This document shows positions 25,580-33,920 of a DNA stretch of 64,000 bases, one piece after another; position 1 is the stretch's first letter, and the number at the start of each line of letters is the position of its first letter. The stretch is from SURF-21 sp964462595 (GTDB lineage: Bacteria > Actinomycetota > Geothermincolia > Geothermincolales > RBG-13-55-18), in NCBI GenBank assembly GCA_964462595.1, contig CAYWXM010000034.1:1-64000 (forward strand), written 5' to 3'. The notes under the pieces were generated by a model. That model did no database searches. It saw only the letters and a program-made list of their open reading frames with translations, and was not told where the DNA came from. Position numbers and translations under genes: made by a program.

Positions 25580-26824
25580 TCATAGGAATCTCTCCATCAC
25601 GTAACCGCGCAGCCCTTCATCCCCGGAGATGAAGGCCATGAATTCCTCCCAGCGCCCGCGCCAGTCGAGGTAACGCCGGTAAGGGTCGCCGGGTGGGTTG
25701 ACGCCCGAGCGGGCGCGCAGGACGTTGGACATGGCCTCCGAAAAACCCTTGCCGTCCTGCCTGGAGAGGCAGTCCATGCCCATGAGCACGCAGGTGCGGA
25801 AGATCATCTCTTCCAGGTCGTCTCGCAGGAAACGCCCCGGGTAGGGGTCCAGCTCCTCCACGGAGACCAGGCGCCTTCCATCCCCTTCCCTCTGGCAGCG
25901 CAGCTTCTCCCGGCTGTAGACGAAACGGTCGAGATCCTCGCGGAACCTCCTCCACGGGGGAGAGGTCTTGGGCGGAGGCAGGTGGCGTATCCACAGCGTG
26001 TTGTCCAGGAGAAAATCGTAGCCGAAGAACTTGGCGTTCACCAGGTAGTCTATATCCTCGCCCCGCGTCACGTGGGGGTCGAAAGCTATGCGCATGAAGA
26101 GCTCTCGATGCACTACCATGTTGCCGCCGAAAACCCAGGGGGTGACCTGGAGCCTCTCCCCGCCCTCGATGATGTCGAAGGCGCGGTTCATGTATTCCGC
26201 AGCCGGCCATTCCGCCAGCACCGGGTCGCGGTTCGCGGGCACGCGGTAATCCCCGTTCGGGTTCACGTAGTATCCGGCAAGCCCGCCGGCAAAGCGCCCA
26301 CGGGGTTCGCCTCCGATGTTCTCGGCCACCTTATCGAGGTAATACGGGTCCTCGTAGACCTGGTCGTCGTCAAAGAGCACCGCCGCCTCCGCTCCCGCGA
26401 GGCACGCGGCGACCAGGCAGAAATTCCTGATATTGGAATAACCTCGCAGGGAGAGCATCTCCTCGCTTCCCTCCGGGCCGCGTTGAGAGATCATCTTCTT
26501 CATCTCGCGCTCGTTTGAATGGGTGAGCAGCGCGACCGGATAGTAGCGTTTGAAGGGTGAGACGATCTCCTCGAGGCGTTTCTCTATACCGGCCTCGAGC
26601 TCGGCGTGTGTCGCCGCCCCCAGGACCACGACACGAAAGCCATCCCCGGCGAGCAGGCGGATGCTCTCCAGGGCACGCGTCAACGTACCCTCGGCGTCCA
26701 GGGGTGTGGGATGGTCATAGACCGCGTCCTCCTCGCAAGGGGGCTCGCCCGAACTTCTCCCCCAGTAAGAGGGGATGACTATGGTAAACTTTGCCTGTTT
26801 TTCCTCCCGCGGAATCCCTCTCAC
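25580..26824 (-). CDS. Glycosyltransferase-like protein
   Basis: The 414-residue product starts with FTIVIPSYWGR, typical of GT-A glycosyltransferases, and has an aspartate cluster VLFDDDQVYEDP that would bind metal and sugar nucleotide. A later TRGEDIDYLV fits the acceptor/base region. Between the first strand and the aspartates is an insert with a helical, charged stretch (residues ~95-150). Donor and acceptor are unknown. It starts at a GTG (26824) behind GAGAGG and is followed closely by the second glycosyltransferase, suggesting joint synthesis of a glycoside. Confidence 0.7.
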   Translation of the reverse strand: MRGIPREEKQAKFTIVIPSYWGRSSGEPPCEEDAVYDHPTPLDAEGTLTRALESIRLLAGDGFRVVVLGAATHAELEAGIEKRLEEIVSPFKRYYPVALLTHSNEREMKKMISQRGPEGSEEMLSLRGYSNIRNFCLVAACLAGAEAAVLFDDDQVYEDPYYLDKVAENIGGEPRGRFAGGLAGYYVNPNGDYRVPANRDPVLAEWPAAEYMNRAFDIIEGGERLQVTPWVFGGNMVVHRELFMRIAFDPHVTRGEDIDYLVNAKFFGYDFLLDNTLWIRHLPPPKTSPPWRRFREDLDRFVYSREKLRCQREGDGRRLVSVEELDPYPGRFLRDDLEEMIFRTCVLMGMDCLSRQDGKGFSEAMSNVLRARSGVNPPGDPYRRYLDWRGRWEEFMAFISGDEGLRGYVMERFL

Positions 26825-27398
26825 CTCTCTGCTCGTATCATAATATGCGTTTATCGGCTTTCCAGGCCTCTCATATCCCTATTACTCGGGATTTCCATCT
26901 CGCCGCTTGAACGTTGCCAACCACTTGGAGGGAGCGTAGCCACGCTCAGTTCCTTTCCGCCGGCTGTAACACCTCATGGCTCGCTATCATACACGATTGC
27001 CGCTCGAAATGCCTTGTCGTCATCCCTGTTTGACCCGAGCTCTGTGCGACCGGCCCTCTTTTCCTGCGCGCCTGGGACGACCGCTTGGACGCCTCCCCTA
27101 TGTTTTCTTAACCGGGTTTTTCGAATTATGCGTGGCCACGTTCAAGAGCATATAGACGGTGTTATGGGACGCCTGCATAAACATAGACGGCAACCGCTTC
27201 GCCGTCCCCGACCACCTTGCAAGGAAAAGAGTGAGGTGCGCGTGAGCCTGGGCGGCATTATCCGTGTCTTCTGCGGCTGCAAGCTCGAGGCCGTGCACAC
27301 CCGACGGGACCTCGCCGCGGGCTGGGCTACCTGCCCCGAATACCACGAGAGATTGTGGGCGGAGGCCTCGCCCGTGGAGGCCCTGCCCATGGGAATGT
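26825..27398. other. 574-base gap without a recognisable gene
   Basis: I see no supported gene here. The left part (26830-26860) is AT-rich and probably holds the promoter of the glycosyltransferase pair. The right part (about 27130-27400) is GC-rich and open in several frames on both strands, but none has a start signal or a recognisable domain. It could be a worn-down gene fragment. Confidence 0.4.
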
Positions 27399-28979
27399 CT
27401 ATGTCTTGGATTCGTCCTCAAACTCCCGCCGCAACTCCCGTTTGAGAACCTTCCCGCTAGCCGTTATGGGTAGTGCCGGTCGGACAATGACCTTCTTAGG
27501 GGCTTTGTATCCGGCCATGTTCTCTTTGCAGAAGGCAATGATCTCTTCCGGGGTTACCTCCACGTCCGGTTTGGGGACGACGATCGCCGTCACAAGCTCC
27601 ATCCAGTAAGGATCGGGAACCCCGATGACCGCCGCCATGGCCAGTTTCGGGTGCTGGAGGAGCGTTCCTTCTACCTCTTGGGAAGAGACATTTTCCCCGC
27701 CGGTCTTTATCATGTCCTTTTTTCGGTCGACAAAATAGAACCAGCCGTCTTCGTCCATATAACCCAGATCCCCGGTATGGAGCCAGCCGTTGGCCAATGT
27801 CATCGCCGTAAGATCGTCCTTCTTCCAGTAACCCTTCATCACTGCCGCAGCCCGGATCACCAACTCTCCGACCTGTCCGACCGGTACCTCCTGATCGTTG
27901 TCATCGAAGACCTTTACGGCCACACCCGTATCGGGGATGCCGATAGCGTTCCGTTTCTGGTCGAATGCTTCCGGGCTGGAAGTCGTTCCTACAGGGCTGC
28001 TCTCCGTCTGGCCCCAGTAATTCCGCCACTGGATGTCCGGGTTGATCTCCTTCCACCGCTCTATGACCACATTCGGGATGACGGCCCCAAAGGAAACGAA
28101 CTTCTTCAATGAAGACAGATCGTACTCGTCGAACCCCGGGATCGAGGGAATAGCGGCATAGAGGGTAGGCGGATACACCCAGTAGGTGATCTTTTCATCC
28201 TGCGTGACCTCCAGGGTCTGTAATGGATTCGGGGCATAGGTGATCACCGCCCGCGCTCCAGTGGCCAGCGCTCCCAAGAGGACGGTGTTGCCCGCCACGT
28301 GGAACATCGGGATGTCGATGATAAAGGCGTCGTCGCGTGTGAAGTTGGCATCCGGAATGAGGTGAAGTAGCGACATGTAGTAATTGAGATGAGTGGTCAT
28401 GACGCCCTTGGGAAAACTCTCCGTTCCGGTCGTATAGATGAGGGTCGCCACGTCGTCGGAATCGATGACGACCTCCGGCTCCGTTGCCGGATATGTGCCG
28501 TTGAAAAAATCGCCGACATCTATCCAGCCATCCGGCTTGGGCTTCTTGCCGAAATCGAGCCAGCCGAAATGCTCAATGCCCTTTAATTCATCTTTCACCG
28601 ACAGGACGTTTTCCGTGAGCATATCCTCCACGAAAAAGGCCTTGGGCTCGGCATCGCCGATGATGTAACTGATCTCCTCGCCCTTGAGCATGAAATTCAG
28701 CGGAACCGTGATCGCCCCGAGCTTGGCCAGGCCGAAACAGCAGTACAGATAATCCATGCAGTTGTGGGTCATAAAGGCTACCCGGTCTCCCCGCTTGATC
28801 CCAAGTTTGGAAAAGGCGTTGGCGGCCATACAGCTCTTTTCATTGAGCACCCTGTAGCTGATGCGCTCTTCTCCATAGATGAATACGATTCTTTCGCGGA
28901 AACGCTCCGCCGACCGGCTGACCAGATCGCCAATGACCGCTCGTCTCAACAGATTCTCATGCAACGCATCCAAGACCAT
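27399..28979 (-). CDS. AMP-forming acyl-CoA synthetase / ligase
   Basis: Adenylate-forming enzyme that activates a carboxylic acid to its CoA thioester. The 526-residue protein has the AMP-binding loop IYTTGTESFPKGVMTTH, the YWGQTESSP block, HTGDLGYMDEDGWFYFVDRKKDMIKTGGENVSS and the C-terminal catalytic lysine in SGKVLKREL. All core motifs are intact. The substrate is not evident; the upstream neighbour, a 4-hydroxybutyryl-CoA dehydratase-like protein, suggests a short hydroxy- or unsaturated acid. Codon choice is less GC-rich than in nearby genes (many TTG, ATT and AAA codons), a sign of possible horizontal transfer. Confidence 0.9.
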   Translation of the reverse strand: MVLDALHENLLRRAVIGDLVSRSAERFRERIVFIYGEERISYRVLNEKSCMAANAFSKLGIKRGDRVAFMTHNCMDYLYCCFGLAKLGAITVPLNFMLKGEEISYIIGDAEPKAFFVEDMLTENVLSVKDELKGIEHFGWLDFGKKPKPDGWIDVGDFFNGTYPATEPEVVIDSDDVATLIYTTGTESFPKGVMTTHLNYYMSLLHLIPDANFTRDDAFIIDIPMFHVAGNTVLLGALATGARAVITYAPNPLQTLEVTQDEKITYWVYPPTLYAAIPSIPGFDEYDLSSLKKFVSFGAVIPNVVIERWKEINPDIQWRNYWGQTESSPVGTTSSPEAFDQKRNAIGIPDTGVAVKVFDDNDQEVPVGQVGELVIRAAAVMKGYWKKDDLTAMTLANGWLHTGDLGYMDEDGWFYFVDRKKDMIKTGGENVSSQEVEGTLLQHPKLAMAAVIGVPDPYWMELVTAIVVPKPDVEVTPEEIIAFCKENMAGYKAPKKVIVRPALPITASGKVLKRELRREFEDESKT

Positions 28980-29119
28980 GGCTTCCTCCTTCTAAATAGG
29001 GTTTGTTCCAGAGCCTCTCGAAGCCGCATGCACCCCCTTTTTGATCTTTCCTCTCTTTATTCCCAAGGCGACCTGACGCTCGGCTTTCCCGCTGGCCGCC
29101 CTTCGGGAAGACGTGGCGA

Positions 29120-30574
29120 CTAACCGGTAATTCCACACAACCGTTTGGCCGACTCGATGGCCGCCTGCCGATACGGGACGTGCTTAGAGAACTCGAAAAG
29201 CTCCATCTTGCAGGCCTGCCCGGATCCCCCGCCGTGCGTGGCGGAGTGCAGTATGGAGCCGAGTCCCCATGAGATGTTCTCGATGAGCCTGACCATGCGA
29301 ATCCTGTGCTCCGCGGGGACATCGTCCACGCCCTTGAGAAAACGCTCCAGGAAAGGCGCGATCTCGGGATTGTTCATCTCCTTCTCGCTCGGGCAGCAGG
29401 AGAGGATACCCCCGGTTATGTCCTCGGCCAGCCTGATGAGATCGAAGACGGCGCGCGAAGCGTAGTACTTGGCATTATTGGCGAGCACGGGGTCGGATAC
29501 GTAGCCGCCTCCAGGCAGTTCGTAGCCACGCATGGCGGCAGCGATCCCGCATGAATACACGGTCTCAGTGATAGCGATCATGTCCGACAGCTTGTCCCGG
29601 ACGTGGGCGGAATCCTCCAGGCCATTGTAGCGCGCCACGAGTTGGGTCGCAGCCACCAGCACGTCGGCCCATCCCGCCTTGCAACCGCCCGTGGTGGGAC
29701 GGTGTGACGATCCGAAGAGGCCGACCAGCTCCTCGAGGTAATCCACCTCCCCGCAGAGGAATACCCGCTCCCAGGGAACGAAGACGTCATCGAACACGAC
29801 AACGCATTCGTGCACCCCGTAACGGCTGTTGCCCAGGTCTATCTCTGCCCCTTCCTGCCGGCGTTCGTCCTGTGAATGGCGCACCGATATGTGAATGAGC
29901 CCCGGCGCGGTAGTGGGTACCGCACAAGCCACAGCATAATCCTCCGAGCCCCGGCGGTGGGTCGTGCAGGGCAACACCAGCTTCTCGTGCGAGATGGCGG
30001 CCCCGGTCTGGTGTAGCTTCGCTCCCCTTAGCACTATTCCGTCGCCGTTCTTCTTCACCACGCGCAAATACATGTCCGGATCGGGCTGATCGCACGCCTT
30101 GATCTTCCGGCTGCCCTTGGGATCGGTGATGGCGGGGCAGGCCAGGAGGTCGTTCTCCTGCATGTATCTTATCCAGTCGGACATATTGCGATGATAGGAG
30201 GTGCCCTTGTCCGCGTCCACCTTCGCGCCGATATACAGCAGGGGGCCGTAGGCATTCTGGATACAGCGGAAGGAGCACATGCCTAGTTGACGGTTGCAGT
30301 AACGGGTCACGTTTATCTTGGCCACCAGCTCATCGACGCTCTGGGGCACATGTTGGAATATGGGAACCGGCTCCCCGGTAAGATGGGAGGTGGTCATGAT
30401 CTTGTCACTGTGTGCGGGGTCGCATGCCAGATCATAGGTGAAGGCTACCGCCTCGGCGGAGGCCCGCACCGACGTGTGGTCCATAGCGTTATCGATCTTC
30501 CCGCCGTCGATGTATAGCGGCAGGTTCATATCTCTGACGCTCTGCAGATACTCTTTTCCCGTTTTCATCGTCAT
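29120..30574 (-). CDS. 4-hydroxybutyryl-CoA dehydratase-like protein (HpaB/AbfD family) with Fe-S ligands
   Basis: The 484-residue flavoprotein belongs to the 4-hydroxyphenylacetate 3-monooxygenase / 4-hydroxybutyryl-CoA dehydratase family. The dehydratase from Clostridium aminobutyricum binds a [4Fe-4S] cluster through Cys99, Cys103, His292 and Cys299. Here Cys100, Cys104 (MCSFRC), His291 and Cys298 (HRPTTGGC) occupy the same positions and spacings. The cluster is therefore probably present and the enzyme is more likely a radical-type dehydratase/isomerase than a monooxygenase. It sits in an operon after a TetR gene and before an acyl-CoA ligase, which would supply CoA thioester substrate. 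A second in-frame ATG lies two codons downstream. Confidence 0.85.
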   Translation of the reverse strand: MTMKTGKEYLQSVRDMNLPLYIDGGKIDNAMDHTSVRASAEAVAFTYDLACDPAHSDKIMTTSHLTGEPVPIFQHVPQSVDELVAKINVTRYCNRQLGMCSFRCIQNAYGPLLYIGAKVDADKGTSYHRNMSDWIRYMQENDLLACPAITDPKGSRKIKACDQPDPDMYLRVVKKNGDGIVLRGAKLHQTGAAISHEKLVLPCTTHRRGSEDYAVACAVPTTAPGLIHISVRHSQDERRQEGAEIDLGNSRYGVHECVVVFDDVFVPWERVFLCGEVDYLEELVGLFGSSHRPTTGGCKAGWADVLVAATQLVARYNGLEDSAHVRDKLSDMIAITETVYSCGIAAAMRGYELPGGGYVSDPVLANNAKYYASRAVFDLIRLAEDITGGILSCCPSEKEMNNPEIAPFLERFLKGVDDVPAEHRIRMVRLIENISWGLGSILHSATHGGGSGQACKMELFEFSKHVPYRQAAIESAKRLCGITG

Positions 30575-30598
30575 CCTCTCCCTTCGACTCGATATGCC

Positions 30599-31201
30599 TT
30601 ACCGCTGGTCACGTCCTCCCTGCCCCTCCGGCCGCCTTGCACAGGCCCTGGTAATGAACTCCATAAAGAAGCTCGCGACCTCGTCGGTCGTCAACGGTCC
30701 GCTCTTTCTGTACCAGGCGGGAAGCCAGTTGCACATGCCCGAGATGATACGCGCGGTCATGGGCACGTCTATCCCCCCGAAGGAGCCTTCCTCGATCGCC
30801 TGTTCGAGGGCAGCCCGCAGCATCCCCTCGTATTCCCGGCTCAAGGAACGGATACGCGCTCTCTGCCGCGCCGGAAGTTCCCTCTCCTCAGCGAAGAAGA
30901 CGCTGGCGAAGTCGCCGTATTCCGAGAACAGGGAAAGGTGCAGGCGAATGAGCTCGGCCAGCTTGTCCTTCGCCGCCATCGCGGAGTTGTTGACCTCGCG
31001 TGCCTGGTTGAGTAACTTGCAGACTGCCTGGTCGCAGATGCTGTAAAGGAGATCATTCTTCGCCTCTATATAATGGTAGAGCGTGGGTTTAGAGATCCCT
31101 AGTTCGGAGGCAATATCCTCCAGGGTAGTGGATCCGTAGCCCTTCCTGCTGAAGAGCGCCGCAGAGGTGTTCAGTATCTCCCACCAGCTGGTCTTGGCCA
31201 C
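30599..31201 (-). CDS. TetR family transcriptional regulator
   Basis: The 200-residue protein has an N-terminal TetR helix-turn-helix (FSRKGYGSTTLEDIASELG followed by SKPTLYHYIEAKNDLLY) and a helical ligand-binding C-terminal domain. It is the first gene of an operon with the dehydratase-like gene (24 bases downstream) and the acyl-CoA ligase, so it most likely represses them and responds to an acyl-CoA or related molecule. Inverted repeats just upstream are a candidate operator. Confidence 0.92.
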   Translation of the reverse strand: MAKTSWWEILNTSAALFSRKGYGSTTLEDIASELGISKPTLYHYIEAKNDLLYSICDQAVCKLLNQAREVNNSAMAAKDKLAELIRLHLSLFSEYGDFASVFFAEERELPARQRARIRSLSREYEGMLRAALEQAIEEGSFGGIDVPMTARIISGMCNWLPAWYRKSGPLTTDEVASFFMEFITRACARRPEGQGGRDQR

Positions 31202-31243
31202 GTTTTGGTCCTTTCGCCGACCGCATGGGCAACTTATGACTTT

Positions 31244-31271
31244 CAGTATACCATATATCTACTGTCCAGTA
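31244..31271 (-). promoter_or_regulatory. Candidate TetR operator
   Basis: CAGTA (31244-31248), TACTG (31260-31264) and CAGTA (31267-31271) give two overlapping inverted repeats, the tight one being TACTG-TC-CAGTA. They lie 43-70 bases upstream of the TetR start in an AT-rich stretch, the usual place for an autoregulatory operator. Confidence 0.55.
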
Positions 31272-31463
31272 TATTTTTTGGTGTTATATCAATTAAGGCG
31301 CCCTTAGCAATATTGCTTTATTGTTCAGGTATTTTATATATCTTTATGGTCTGTAAAACTTGCATTATCTACCGTTGAGTATCTATACTCTACGACTCAG
31401 GCCATAACACAGGCATCGCTCACAACCTTCCTTAAGTCAATCCAACCCGTGCCTTAATTAATC

Positions 31464-31500
31464 TTATATTATAATATTACTTATGTTATAATATACTAAC
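31464..31500 (+). promoter_or_regulatory. Promoter with two TTATAATAT repeats; probable leaderless start
   Basis: TTATAATAT occurs at 31469-31477 and again at 31486-31494, 17 bases apart. The first lies within the perfect palindrome ATATTATAATAT (31466-31477). The second contains TATAAT (31487-31492) ten bases before the ATG of the small DNA-binding protein. Transcription would start almost at the ATG, and no Shine-Dalgarno is visible, so the mRNA is probably leaderless. The repeats are good candidate sites for the encoded ribbon-helix-helix protein. Farther upstream (31272-31463) I see only AT-rich sequence. Confidence 0.55.
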
Positions 31501-31501
31501 T

Positions 31502-31741
31502 ATGAAAAGCACTGCGGAAGAAGGCGAAAAGACGCTCGGGGGGAAGGGCTCGCCCAAGATAAAGAAACTCCTCTACATGGACGAACACTTCGGCGACGCC
31601 CTCGAGGTCACCGCACACCTCGAGGGGGTATCGCAATCGGAGATCTTAAGACGGGCCCTGGCTGCCTATTTCGCCGGCTACGATCGCACAAGGGTTAAGG
31701 CTTTCGCGCAGAAGGCCAAGGCACTGGATAGGTTCAAATGA
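31502..31741 (+). CDS. Small ribbon-helix-helix-like DNA-binding protein
   Basis: A 79-residue protein with a Lys-rich N-terminal tail and then a segment like the ribbon-helix-helix fold: a strand (KKLLYMDEHF), helix A (DALEVTAHLEG) and helix B (SQSEILRRALAAYFAGY). This fold is common in antitoxins, plasmid regulators and excisionases. It has no visible ribosome binding site. Its stop overlaps the start of a 49-codon recombinase fragment by four bases (ATGA). It may be the remaining regulator of a lost mobile element or toxin-antitoxin pair. Confidence 0.65.
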   Translation: MKSTAEEGEKTLGGKGSPKIKKLLYMDEHFGDALEVTAHLEGVSQSEILRRALAAYFAGYDRTRVKAFAQKAKALDRFK

Positions 31742-31887
31742 GCGCTTTGTATGGGGACCGATGTATTATCTCTCTACTATATTACGCGGGCCTAAGGATA
31801 TCCGAGCTATGCTCCCTCAACGTATCTAGCGTCCGGCCCGAGCACTTCAAGTCGCCCGAGAAGGCCGCGGTCATCTCCGTTCTCTGA
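31738..31887 (+). pseudogene. Tyrosine recombinase fragment
   Basis: An open frame of 49 codons begins at the ATG that overlaps the stop of the ribbon-helix-helix gene. Its product contains SLLYYAGLRISELCSLNVSSV, almost exactly the conserved box around catalytic Arg I of XerC/XerD-type integrases. The rest of the catalytic domain (His-x-x-Arg and the Tyr) is absent: the frame stops at 31887 and the following sequence is unrelated. It is the remnant of an integrase, or of a fused element cut by recombination. Confidence 0.75.
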
Positions 31888-31928
31888 CCGTGGTCGTTGT
31901 AAGCATAGGCGTAGGAAGCTTGGGTACC

Positions 31929-31982
31929 GGAGGCGGTGGGGTTCATGACGTTCTCGGGATCGCCGCGGTAAAGGGACAGGCC
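31929..31982 (-). pseudogene. Remnant of the 3' end of a 2-hydroxyacid dehydrogenase gene
   Basis: On the minus strand this stretch reads LSLYRGDPENVMNPT. It closely matches the C-terminal VSFYRGEPENVMNPA of the dehydrogenase encoded at 40802-41824. The DNA is also very similar over about 40 bases (GGTTCATGACGTTCTC is identical). No other part of a dehydrogenase is visible here, and the frame runs on into unrelated sequence. It looks like a scar of duplication or recombination. The rest of 31888-32259 holds no recognisable gene. Confidence 0.5.
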
Positions 31983-32259
31983 CCGAGGCTTCATCCGGAA
32001 AATAACGGGTAGAATATCGGTAAGGGATGTACTGCAGTATAGGCGATCAAAATTCCTTTGGCCGGGTGATCTCCGGTGAACCGAGACCTGGTTCGGCAAT
32101 ACCCGCCGATCTCACGGCCGCAGTGAAGGGCAGAACTCAACGATAGCGGAAGCCATCGGGATCGGCTTTCAGGACTTCACAACTACGGCAACAGGCAAAC
32201 CGCAATTACCCGACCTGGTGTAGGGTGCGCCGCTGAAAAGAAGGGAAGGAGTGATGGTC

Positions 32260-33762
32260 ATGGGTTTGAGGACGCTCGAAGAGTACGTACGGAGCCTGCA
32301 GGACGACAGGGTCGTGTACCTGATGGGGGAGAAAGTGGAAGACGTCACCACCGATCCCATGCTCAAGGTCGGCGTGGAGACGGCAGGCATCGACTACCAG
32401 ATGGGCGAGATGGACGAATTCCGCGACCTGGCCACGGTGACCACGGACTCGGGCGAGGCGATAAGCAGGTACTACTACGTCCCCAAGGATTCGGAGGACC
32501 TGCTGAAACGGCATGAGCTGATGGTGACCGCGACGAGGCTGGGCGGCGGCGTGATCCCCTTCACCAAGGACGTCGGGTCCGATGCCATGAACGCGGTGAA
32601 CATCGTGGCCAACATGAGAGGGGAAAAGAAGTACCTGGAGAGGGCCGAGGAATACCGCCGGCACCTGCAGAAAAACGACCTCAGCGTGGCCACCGCCATG
32701 ACCGACGTCAAGGGCGACCGGGGGCTGCACCCTTCCTCGCCCAAGCAGGCCCACCCGGATTACTACGTCCGGGTGGTCGACCGGGACGACAAGGGCATAG
32801 TGGTCCGCGGAGCCAAGATCCACATCACGGCCGCTCCTTACTGCAACGAAATACTGGTGCTGCCATGCAGGAACCTGAACGCGGAGGACGCCGACTACGC
32901 CGTGGCCTTCGCGGTGGACGCCAACGCCAAGGGCGTGGTGCAGATATGCCATCCCATGACCAGGGGCCTTAGCCCCCTGGAATTCCCGGTGGACATGCCC
33001 TTCCGCATGCACACCGACTCCCTGATCATCTTCGAAGACGTCTTCGTCCCCTGGGAAAGGGTCTTCATGTGCGGGGAATACGATGCGGCGATGCACCTTG
33101 TTTACAACTTCGCCTACATCCACCGCCATACGGCCGCCAGCTACAGGATACCCATGTCCGAGGCCATGCTGGGCATGGCTTACGCCATCGCCAAGTACAA
33201 CGGGATTCTTCGTTACGCCCACGTGAGGGATAAACTGGTGGACCTCATGGTGTACGTGGATACCCTGAAGTCCATGGCCTACGCCTCCTGCATCAACTCC
33301 GTGACCCATGGCGGGATCCCCATACCGAACCCCAAGCTTTCCAACATCGCCAAATATCACTTCGCCAACAACTACCACGATTGCGTCAAGATAGTGCAGG
33401 ATATCGCCGGCGGCGTCCTGGTCACCGGCCCCACCTACAAGGACTACATGAATCCGGATGAGAAGCCCTACCTGGACAAATACATGGGCGGAAAGGCGGA
33501 CGTGCCCACTGAAAACAGGTTGAGGATGCTGCAGCTGATACGCCGCTTCGTCGCCTCGGACCTGGGCGGGTACTCGGAGGTACTGGCCCTTCACGCCGAG
33601 GGCTCGCTGGCCGCGCAGAGGTTGATGGTCTTCGGGGAATCCCTCGGCGAGGCGGAGGAATACCAGAAACTGGCGGAGATGGCCGCGGGCATCCAGGTAG
33701 ACTCGCCACCCAACCTTCCCGAATACGAAAACGTGTACAAGGCCCTGGGCAAGCTCAGGTGA
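32260..33762 (+). CDS. HpaB/AbfD-family flavoprotein lacking the Fe-S ligands
   Basis: This 500-residue protein is a distant paralogue of the 29120-30574 gene. It shares the family layout, for example RVVDRDDKGIVVRGAKIH, EDVFVPWERVFMCGE and the C-terminal DVPTENRLRM. The segment matching the first two cysteine ligands has no cysteine (TRLGGGVIPFTKDVGSDA). The His-x6-Cys ligand pair is now HRHTAASY, with Tyr in place of Cys. It therefore should not bind the cluster of 4-hydroxybutyryl-CoA dehydratase. It could be an FADH2-dependent monooxygenase or an enzyme with a new reaction. The ATG at 32260 has AAGGAG eight bases upstream. It leads a plus-strand run with a DUF59 protein, a methyltransferase and an ATC-hydrolase-like protein. 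Confidence 0.82.
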   Translation: MGLRTLEEYVRSLQDDRVVYLMGEKVEDVTTDPMLKVGVETAGIDYQMGEMDEFRDLATVTTDSGEAISRYYYVPKDSEDLLKRHELMVTATRLGGGVIPFTKDVGSDAMNAVNIVANMRGEKKYLERAEEYRRHLQKNDLSVATAMTDVKGDRGLHPSSPKQAHPDYYVRVVDRDDKGIVVRGAKIHITAAPYCNEILVLPCRNLNAEDADYAVAFAVDANAKGVVQICHPMTRGLSPLEFPVDMPFRMHTDSLIIFEDVFVPWERVFMCGEYDAAMHLVYNFAYIHRHTAASYRIPMSEAMLGMAYAIAKYNGILRYAHVRDKLVDLMVYVDTLKSMAYASCINSVTHGGIPIPNPKLSNIAKYHFANNYHDCVKIVQDIAGGVLVTGPTYKDYMNPDEKPYLDKYMGGKADVPTENRLRMLQLIRRFVASDLGGYSEVLALHAEGSLAAQRLMVFGESLGEAEEYQKLAEMAAGIQVDSPPNLPEYENVYKALGKLR

Positions 33763-33920
33763 TGCAGGCCCGGGGGATATACGCGCGCCATTCCCTTCAT
33801 GAGAGTCGACGGGTATTATTGATATGATTCTGAAGTCCGGCCCTATGCAAAACCAGGCGATGGACCAGGGGGCCGGTAGTACCGTCGAGGGAAGTCGTCT
33901 CTGAAAAGCAAGGGGGGCCA

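Noticed and set aside
27098..27445. Overlapping open frames beyond the acyl-CoA ligase gene
   Set aside because: All frames are open because of high GC. None has a start signal or a domain, and the plus-strand frame with several cysteines did not match anything I know.
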